DNA of 64,000 nt from Brettanomyces bruxellensis (lineage: Eukaryota; Ascomycota; Pichiomycetes; Pichiales; Pichiaceae). Location of the stretch: contig NC_054688.1 in assembly GCF_011074885.1 (NCBI RefSeq), positions 1,302,001 to 1,366,000 of the forward strand, read 5' to 3'. Below the pieces are notes generated by a model, which ran no database searches, was not told the DNA's origin, and was given only the letters and a program-made list of their open reading frames with translations. Every line of letters starts with the position of its first letter. Position 1 is the first letter of the stretch. The position numbers and the translations under genes are program-made. This document shows, in pieces, positions 57,472-64,000 of the stretch.

Positions 57472-59634
57472 ATGAGTGAAGACAAAAAAGCTGAGGTGAA
57501 AAGTGAAGAAAAGAAGAATGTGGAGAACAAGAACCAGAAGAAGTCTAAGAAGGTCAAGAAGCAGGGGGATGTTGTTAAGAGACCAGTTTTACTTGATCCA
57601 ACTCCTTCATTCATCGACGAGAGAATGAAGGTTTTCGACGAGTTGAAGGAGAAGTTCAACAAGGATATTGAAGCCAAAGATCACAGCGAAATTGACATCA
57701 CTCTTCCCGATGGTTCAGTTAAGAAAGGTCAGGCCTGGAAAACTACCCCTCTGGATATTGCCAAGGAGATTGGTACATCTTTCCAGAAAAGACAGGTTGT
57801 TGCCAAAGTTGACGATGAGCTTTGGGATTTGAACAAGCCAATTGAGAAAAGCAGCAAGTTGGTGTTTTTCGACTTCACCACACCAGAGGGCCGTAAAGTT
57901 TTCTGGCATTCGTCAGCCCACATTCTTGGTGAGGGATGTGAACGTCACTTTGGTGCATTGTTGTGCTTTGGACCTCCAACAGATGAAGGTTTCTTCTATG
58001 ATATGTCGATCGACGAAGGAAAAACTTCGGTTGCCCAGCAAGACTTCGCTGGAATTGAGCAAGCTTGCAACATGGCAATCAAGGAGAAACAGCCATTTGA
58101 GAGAGTTGAGGTCACGAAAGCTGACTTGAGAAAGTTGTTCTCCTACAACAAGTACAAGTTGGCATTGATCGAAAAGAAGGTGGCTGAGGATGAGAAGACT
58201 ACCGTCTACAGATGTGGTACATTGATCGATCTATGCAGAGGTCCTCATATTGCGGACACAGGTCGTGTCAAGGCCTTTAAGGTTGTCAAGAACTCGTCAT
58301 CCTATTGGTTGGGTGATAAAAACAACGAGTCCTTGCAGAGAATTTACGGTATTTCGTTCCCTGACAAAAAGCAGATGAAAGAGCACCTGAAGTTTTTGGC
58401 TGAGGCTGCAGCTCGTGACCACAGAAAGATCGGACGTGAGCAGGAGCTTTTCTTCTTCAACGAGATGTCTCCAGGTTCGGCCTTCTGGCTTCCTCATGGT
58501 ACCAGGATATACAACACTTTGATGTCATTCATCAGAGGACAGTATAGAAAGCGTGGCTACCAGGAGGTTATCACTCCAAACATGTACAATGCCAAGTTGT
58601 GGATGACCTCCGGTCACTGGGGTAACTACAAGGAGAACATGTTCACCTTTGACGTTGAGAAGGAGACCTACGGTTTGAAACCAATGAACTGTCCAGGACA
58701 TTGTTTGATGTTCAAAGAAAGAGAGAGATCCTACAGGGAGCTCCCATGGAGAGTTGCAGACTTTGGTGTTTTGCACAGAAACGAGTTTTCCGGTGCCTTG
58801 ACTGGTTTGACACGTGTCAGAAGATTCCAGCAGGATGACACGCATATTTTCTGCACTGAGGATCAGATTGGTTCAGAAATCATGGGTGTCTTCGACTTCT
58901 TGAAGTACGTCTATGGAGTTTTCGGTTTCAAGTTCCGTATGGAGTTGTCCACGAGGCCAGAAAAGTACGTCGGTGAGATTGCCGTCTGGGATAACGCTGA
59001 AAAGATGTTGAAGGAGTCTTTGAACAACTGGGGTGGAAACTGGGACATCAACGAAGGTGATGGTGCTTTCTACGGCCCAAAGATCGATATCATGATCTCA
59101 GATGCCTTGAGTAGATGGCATCAGTGCGCTACTATCCAGTTGGACTTCCAACTTCCTCGTAGATTCGATTTACAGTACAGATCCAATGATGAGGATGGAA
59201 GTCTCAAGAGACCTGTTATGATTCACAGAGCCATCTTGGGTTCTGTCGAACGTATGACTGCCATCTTGACAGAGCACTATGCTGGAAAATGGCCTTTCTG
59301 GCTTTCTCCAAGACAGATTCTGGTTGTGCCTGTTGGTGTTAAGTACTTTGACTATGCCCACGAGGTTCAGCAGAAATTGTGGAATGCCGGATTCTATGCT
59401 GAGGATGATCTCTCCGGAAATACATTGCAGAAGAAGATCAGAAACGGCCAGATGTTGAAGTACAACTTCATCTTTATTGTTGGAGAGCAAGAGATGACTA
59501 GTGCTTCTGTGAATATCAGAAACAGGGATATCCAGGACTTGCAGAAGAAGAATAACGCTGTCAAACTCGATGATGTTATTCCACAGTTGCAGAAGTTGAA
59601 GGAGGACAAGCGTCAAGATAACAAGTTGATCTGA
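57472..59634 (+). CDS. THS1: Threonyl-tRNA synthetase, cytosolic
   Basis: 720 residues from ATG 57472. The enzyme charges tRNA-Thr. Layout: a Lys/Glu-rich eukaryotic N-extension (1-40); a TGS domain (about 75-137); an editing domain with the HxxxH zinc-type motif (H146, H150 in [10 protein letters not shown]); a class II catalytic core with motif 2 ([20 protein letters not shown]) and the [11 protein letters not shown] block, whose Cys together with two His binds the catalytic zinc; motif 3 ([14 protein letters not shown]); and an anticodon-binding domain (about 620-715). Length matches S. cerevisiae Ths1 (734). No mitochondrial presequence is visible. Confidence 0.97.
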   Translation: MSEDKKAEVKSEEKKNVENKNQKKSKKVKKQGDVVKRPVLLDPTPSFIDERMKVFDELKEKFNKDIEAKDHSEIDITLPDGSVKKGQAWKTTPLDIAKEIGTSFQKRQVVAKVDDELWDLNKPIEKSSKLVFFDFTTPEGRKVFWHSSAHILGEGCERHFGALLCFGPPTDEGFFYDMSIDEGKTSVAQQDFAGIEQACNMAIKEKQPFERVEVTKADLRKLFSYNKYKLALIEKKVAEDEKTTVYRCGTLIDLCRGPHIADTGRVKAFKVVKNSSSYWLGDKNNESLQRIYGISFPDKKQMKEHLKFLAEAAARDHRKIGREQELFFFNEMSPGSAFWLPHGTRIYNTLMSFIRGQYRKRGYQEVITPNMYNAKLWMTSGHWGNYKENMFTFDVEKETYGLKPMNCPGHCLMFKERERSYRELPWRVADFGVLHRNEFSGALTGLTRVRRFQQDDTHIFCTEDQIGSEIMGVFDFLKYVYGVFGFKFRMELSTRPEKYVGEIAVWDNAEKMLKESLNNWGGNWDINEGDGAFYGPKIDIMISDALSRWHQCATIQLDFQLPRRFDLQYRSNDEDGSLKRPVMIHRAILGSVERMTAILTEHYAGKWPFWLSPRQILVVPVGVKYFDYAHEVQQKLWNAGFYAEDDLSGNTLQKKIRNGQMLKYNFIFIVGEQEMTSASVNIRNRDIQDLQKKNNAVKLDDVIPQLQKLKEDKRQDNKLI

Positions 59635-60340
59635 GCCTACAACCAATTTTGGCTTCGTCAATATTTCTTTTGTCTGTTTTCACTCTTTTCAACCTTTTGC
59701 TTTTCCATCGGTCAACCTAATTCTTTTTTTTCTTTTTTTTTTTGATTGCCCATATCTTTCATTGTGTTTTGGGTTTTGTTCTTATGTTTTCTTCATAGGC
59801 ACTTCTGAGCATTAAGTCTTTTTGCCTAGGACGATCTGAATATTAGAATTAAGCTTTCTGTACATGTCATCTGCGTAGAAATGAATGTGGCACAGTTGTA
59901 TTTCTACCGACGCGTCTATATACGACTATTTTTTGGCGCACACTTTGGGAAGCATACATTACGATGGGCCCGATTTGCAATTCTAAACCAATCTACTTAC
60001 ATTTTTCTCGCTTCTTTTCTCTTTCCCCGTTATTTTTTGGTCACCATACTATGTCCAACTATCCTTTTCATTGCCTTTATTTTTATCGTATTTAACCTTG
60101 GTGTCATATAATCTTCCTTTACCCACTGTATTTTGGACTGAATACATAAAATTATTCAAGCAAACTGCTTTTGGAAGTAAATATCCTTCCAAAGTCTACA
60201 TTCATACCGGATCATAGCAAGAATCATTCTCATTTCTGTTATTATTCTAGGGCCTGAATTGATGGCATTTCACCTATCAATCATCTGACGACGAAATACT
60301 GTCTTTTGCAATCAGCTTTGCCTATCTCAAGAACTTATCA
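59635..60340. other. THS1 3' flank / upstream of the 450-residue gene
   Basis: 706 bases, T-rich directly after THS1 (runs at 59724-59743). A 76-codon frame at 59881-60111 is hydrophobic and T-driven; I do not accept it. No other feature is seen. Confidence 0.5.
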
Positions 60341-61693
60341 ATGAAACTCACCTTGCCTCTCCGTGTTGCAAAAGAATTGAAATCCGAGATTGCTCGTTCC
60401 AAAAATGCTACTCTTTCAGACCTCAAAACAAAACTTTTAACATTGACTCAGGATGCGGAGCGTCCTTCCACAGAGTATGAGACTGAAATTCCTCTGAAAA
60501 GTCACAACAAAACAAGAGATTTTTTTGCCTCGAATACCAATGATGCCCATACACATAAGAATGAATCATCGTCGTCGTTTCGGACTTTTCATGAAAGCAA
60601 AGGTTCAGCTCGTCAATTTCCTGAGCATCGTAGCAAAGCCAAGTATAATAGAAAAAGGACAAAAGTCAATAAGTCACACTCAAAATTTGCACCAATTAGT
60701 TGGGAACAAGGATTTACAAGCTCGGAAGATGTTCCCAAAGCGAAGACTTCATATCAGGCGAAAAGTGAATTTGATGCCATGATCAAGGACTGGATTAGCA
60801 CAAATTGGCTCAATGCAGACAAACTTTCGATTCAAAAGAAGCCTTGTCACTTTCTGATACACGATAGACTTGCGTTTAATGGTTTATCTGTTTTCAATGC
60901 TGTACTCTTAAATTTTAGAAAGCAGTTCCCTGATTTAAGGTTCTCCGGGAAAAATCTTAGACAACGCTGGCATGATGAGTTTTGTACTATGTCAATCTGT
61001 GGTCATAGGGAGGATACTGAAGTTATTAGAAAAATGTTACGTGAGTTAGTGAAAACTGTATTTATGCCGTCTTTCAAACTTTGCAATAAGAATCCGGGGG
61101 TTTTGGATTCGTATATCACAAAAGCAGATTTCGAGTTGGCCATAAATGATACGCTTCGTCGTTGTATCAGGGCTAATAAAAGAATGATTAACTACCTTAA
61201 AAATTTTGAAAATCTTAACCCAAATAATAGTTTTACATACATTAAGGATAGGGAGCTTTCCCTTCTCCCTGCGTTGGATTACCAGTCGCTTGTTCATAAT
61301 TCGAGAGAGAATACAGGCGTATTCAATAAATTTTCCGTTCTCCAATATGATTACATTTTTGGAAACAAAGTTAATGATTTTAAAAACTTAAAGAAAGTTG
61401 AGGACATTATGGATTCAATCCCGTCAAAGAAAAATCCTTATTTTATAATTATGACAGGTGATAAACAGACTTCTCTAGAATATTACAGATTACTTAAATT
61501 GATGCGGCAAACTAATGACGATGCATCTTCATTCACAAAAAAGGGATGCGTTGTATATTTAAATGAAAAACCTGGTTCTGAAACGTCCAGCTTTTTCCCT
61601 CCTGATAAGAAAAAAAATGTGGATTATGGTTCTCAGCTGTATAATATTATTGATCACTTTGGTGAGGTTTACGATGTACTGGAAGCTCTTTGA
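60341..61693 (+). CDS. Unrecognised 450-residue protein, possibly mitochondrial
   Basis: 450 residues from ATG 60341, a full-length frame with AT-biased but normal codon use, so a real gene. The N-terminus (MKLTLPLRVAKELKSEIARSK) is basic and amphipathic, compatible with a mitochondrial presequence. Residues 45-140 are polar and probably disordered. The rest (about 145-450) looks folded and mainly helical, with features such as FHLIHDRLAFNGL-like hydrophobics (CHFLIHDRLAFNG), LRQRWHDEFCTMSICGH, and a late PYFIIMTGDKQTSLEYYRLL segment. No catalytic motif, membrane helix or zinc site is evident. Lineage-variable mitochondrial gene-expression factors are often this size and this diverged, but nothing here proves that role. 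Confidence 0.75.
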   Translation: MKLTLPLRVAKELKSEIARSKNATLSDLKTKLLTLTQDAERPSTEYETEIPLKSHNKTRDFFASNTNDAHTHKNESSSSFRTFHESKGSARQFPEHRSKAKYNRKRTKVNKSHSKFAPISWEQGFTSSEDVPKAKTSYQAKSEFDAMIKDWISTNWLNADKLSIQKKPCHFLIHDRLAFNGLSVFNAVLLNFRKQFPDLRFSGKNLRQRWHDEFCTMSICGHREDTEVIRKMLRELVKTVFMPSFKLCNKNPGVLDSYITKADFELAINDTLRRCIRANKRMINYLKNFENLNPNNSFTYIKDRELSLLPALDYQSLVHNSRENTGVFNKFSVLQYDYIFGNKVNDFKNLKKVEDIMDSIPSKKNPYFIIMTGDKQTSLEYYRLLKLMRQTNDDASSFTKKGCVVYLNEKPGSETSSFFPPDKKKNVDYGSQLYNIIDHFGEVYDVLEAL

Positions 61694-62508
61694 AATTAAT
61701 GGTATACTTTATGATGTTTTTATAAATGGATTTATTTTTTGCATGCTTCTTCTACGAGGTATAAAGCATGGATTTAAAGCAGATATATTGTAGTACTGTA
61801 ATATTGTTTGATGCTTCGGTAAATTTTCTGATAAAGTTAGTTTTTAGAAACAATGTATCTTAAGTTGATAGAAACAATATGTCCGTCTCATCTGGATAAA
61901 AATATGTGTATTGGATCTATTTCGGTCTTAATCCATCGGACTAGAAAATATGGAAGCAGCACAGAATAAGCTCCCGTTTAAGAATCGTTATTTTTTATTC
62001 TTTTCTTTTGCTACTGATATATAACTATCATTTAGCATTTGCTAGCAATTTGTACGTATTGTATTTACGGTGCTGAGTCTACACTACTTTTTATTGATCA
62101 TCTAACGTAATATTTATTGGTGATAATCCTCAAGATGAATTCATTTCGACAAAGACCGAGTGATATTGGTAACGAACATTTTAGTTATTTTTCACTAAGA
62201 TTCAGATTTATCTTCCGACAGTAATTACCTGTAATAATGTTGATCAAGGACAAACATGGATGCAATTATGTTGTATGTTAAAAATTGGCATTCCACTTTG
62301 GTGATAGCAGAGTAAAAAAATGAATTTGCAGTACTATATACATCGCTGTTCCGATATTTAAGGCATTAATATTATCACGCATACCAATACGTTTGTATCC
62401 ATCCTTATTAAATAATTGAGCTTAGAAATATTTTAACCTTCCCGACAGCTTTGTTTTAATCAGTTTCACGCAGTATAATAAGACTGCTACAGTCTGACGA
62501 AATCATAT

Positions 62509-62815
62509 CTATCAAGCTCATTCTTTAATAGAACTATAAGAACCTAGCAGTTTGGAAGGTTCAGAGAATCATAAGATCGGTTATCTAAAATGGATGGATA
62601 TATATGTACCAAGTGGCCTATGTGATGATGTTAATGTCTTTAGCATCCTAGCAATCATGCATGTGTCATCATAGAAGAAAATGAATTTACTTTCTTTGCC
62701 CTATCAACCTCAAGTAGAGTTAAGCTTGATGTATTGCAAAATACGCTATCGGATCTTGTCCCTTGGTAGAAAAAGCATTACATAAAAAGAGGTAAATCTG
62801 TGTGAAAATAAAGTG
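62509..62815. repeat. Dispersed 0.3 kb repeat, copy 1
   Basis: Direct-orientation match to 63679-64000 along its whole length: shared TTCTTTAATAGAACTA, TAAGAACCTAGCAGT, ATGTACCAAGTGG, CATAGAAGAAAATGAATTTA, GTATTGCAAAATA and AAAAAGAGGTAAA. Identity is about 80 percent by eye, and most differences are transitions. Confidence 0.9.
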
Positions 62816-63473
62816 AAATAATCATGGCCCGATAATCATAGATAATATAAAAAAGAAGATTCAATTCTCAGAAATATAATTATGATTGTGCATAATTGTT
62901 TCCTTGTTGAATCCTTAATATACATAGTTGGCGCATTTTATCCCGAAGTGTCTTTAATATGTATTATGCTAAATCCTCATCATCTAAGACTAAGTCCGGA
63001 TCACAAAACAAATAAATATAATGACATATAATAATATATTATCTAATACTAGGTAATATTCTGATCTCCAACACCTCGATTAAAACCCAGCGTAATCTTC
63101 TTTTTCTTCTTTGGGAAACAAACATGCTCCTAAAGACCCCGTTTTGTTATGGGGGTCATTTTATGCAACCAATGTCATTTTTATATCCGAACGAGCTGGC
63201 CAATCACATCCATAACTATCGATATGTGCCGGTTTAATAGTGCTCATATGTAAAGATATAAGCATAATTAAGCAGACACAGATGCCATACAATATATATA
63301 CAGTTCGACCTAGGATTTGATAATCTTCTAAAAAACCTTTAACTTCGGATTACTAAAAATAATTATTTGCTACCACAAGCTCGAGCTTTAGGAAAGGATG
63401 TAAGGGGTCAACCCAAGAATGTATTGGTTTAAAGCTAGATAAATAATTGAAAGATTAGAATTCAGACTTTCAA

Positions 63474-63720
63474 TGTCGGACCAGAGGATGGTACCGAGCA
63501 ATATAAGATAAGATAGATAGCAAATGAACGGGTCCCAAAAAGGAAAGGGATCCGAATGGGTACAAAAGGGATATTTGGAAAAGAATAATTTGATTTTTTG
63601 AAATGTGTCAATTCCATTTAATATAAATAGAGGTTGTCGGAGTTAAGAGAGACCTTATGAGTTACTCCCGGGCTTTAGCTATCAAACTCCTTCTTTAATA
63701 GAACTAATAAGAACCTAGCA
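63474..63720 (+). mobile_element. Possible LTR-like segment
   Basis: Starts TGTCGGA and could end CCTAGCA (TG...CA, about 247 bases), with a TATAAATA box at 63622-63629 and a second TGTCGGA just after it (63635-63641). That layout resembles a yeast retrotransposon LTR (U3, TATA, R). No primer-binding site, target duplication or pol frame is seen; the sequence continues beyond the window. Confidence 0.25.
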
Positions 63721-64000
63721 GTCGGGGAGATTCAGACAATTGTAAGGTCGGTTACCTAAGTGGGTGGATATAAATGTACCAAGTGGTCTGTGTGATAATG
63801 TTAATGCCTTTAACATTCTAACAATTGTGTATGTGTCACCATAGAAGAAAATGAATTTACTTCCTTTACTCTGTTACCATCAAAGTGGAGTCGAACTAGT
63901 TGTATTGCAAAATAGGCTATCGGGTCTCGTCCCTTCGTAGAAGAAACAAGTTATATAAAAAGAGGTAAAGTAAAGTAAAAATAAAAAGGAAAATAAAGTG
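63679..64000. repeat. Dispersed 0.3 kb repeat, copy 2 (runs to window edge)
   Basis: Second copy of the sequence at 62509-62815, 1,170 bases away in the same orientation. Similarity continues to the last base, so the true right end is unknown. A GTAAAGTAAAGTAAAAATAA expansion is specific to this copy. Confidence 0.9.

Larger units (their letters stand above)
61694..64000. other. 2.3 kb gene-free end of the window
   Basis: AT-rich with no supported frame. It contains two diverged copies of a 0.3 kb sequence (62509-62815 and 63679-64000) and, before the second, an LTR-like promoter segment (63474-63720). The 650 bases between 62820 and 63470 are unique AT-rich DNA with no feature I can name. 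Confidence 0.6.

Noticed and set aside
59881..60111. 76-codon hydrophobic frame after THS1
   Set aside because: T-rich 3' flank; no conserved feature and no promoter spacing of its own.

Overview
The window is a stretch of nuclear chromosome from a budding yeast (Saccharomycotina). The evidence is a set of compact, mostly intron-less protein genes with clear yeast orthologues, a spliceosomal intron with a perfect TACTAAC branch site (34528-34603), and T-rich leaders before most start codons. An invariant leucine in the first PacC/Rim101 zinc finger is encoded by CTG (27391-27393). This argues for the standard reading of CTG and against the CTG-Ser and CTG-Ala yeasts. A Pichiaceae-type yeast (Brettanomyces/Ogataea/Pichia relatives) would fit, but that is a guess. 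I see no bacterial, viral or organellar region, no rRNA, and no tRNA gene that I can support.

Layout, left to right: NOC2 (5' end cut by the window), an RNase T2, MCP1, a 1.8 kb gene-free stretch, then a minus-strand run of RNR1, VPS30/ATG6, GET3 and CHL1. VPH2/VMA12, GEP3 and NIC96 follow on the plus strand, and YPI1 is convergent to NIC96. A long run of minus-strand genes comes next: RIM101/PacC, a WSC-domain wall sensor, a CRP1/MDG1-like protein with an intron, an auxin-efflux-carrier-family membrane protein, an XBP1-like APSES regulator, AVL9 and ARC15. Then come BUD13 (+), XRN1 (-), NUP49 (+), a small uncertain frame, AIR1 (-), THS1 (+) and an unrecognised 450-residue protein (+). The last 2.3 kb has no gene but holds two diverged copies of a 0.3 kb repeat.

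The genes mix housekeeping functions: ribosome biogenesis (NOC2, GEP3), nuclear pore (NIC96, NUP49), RNA processing and decay (BUD13, XRN1, AIR1), membrane traffic (VPS30, GET3, VPH2, AVL9) and DNA metabolism (RNR1, CHL1). There is also a small group of stress, pH and wall regulators (RIM101, WSC, CRP1-like, XBP1-like), which have the longest flanking regions. Several neighbour pairs match S. cerevisiae: BUD13-XRN1-NUP49, AIR1-THS1 and NIC96-YPI1 keep order and orientation.

The most distinctive features lie between genes. Many intergenic regions carry their own short tandem repeat with a private unit (12 to 40 bp), and some touch coding sequence: the MCP1 start codon and the WSC stop codon lie inside arrays. 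The finding most worth testing is a candidate splice site in the BUD13 leader. Without splicing the leader encodes a 9-codon upstream ORF; with splicing it joins in frame to BUD13, itself a splicing factor. I found no clearly new multi-gene system.
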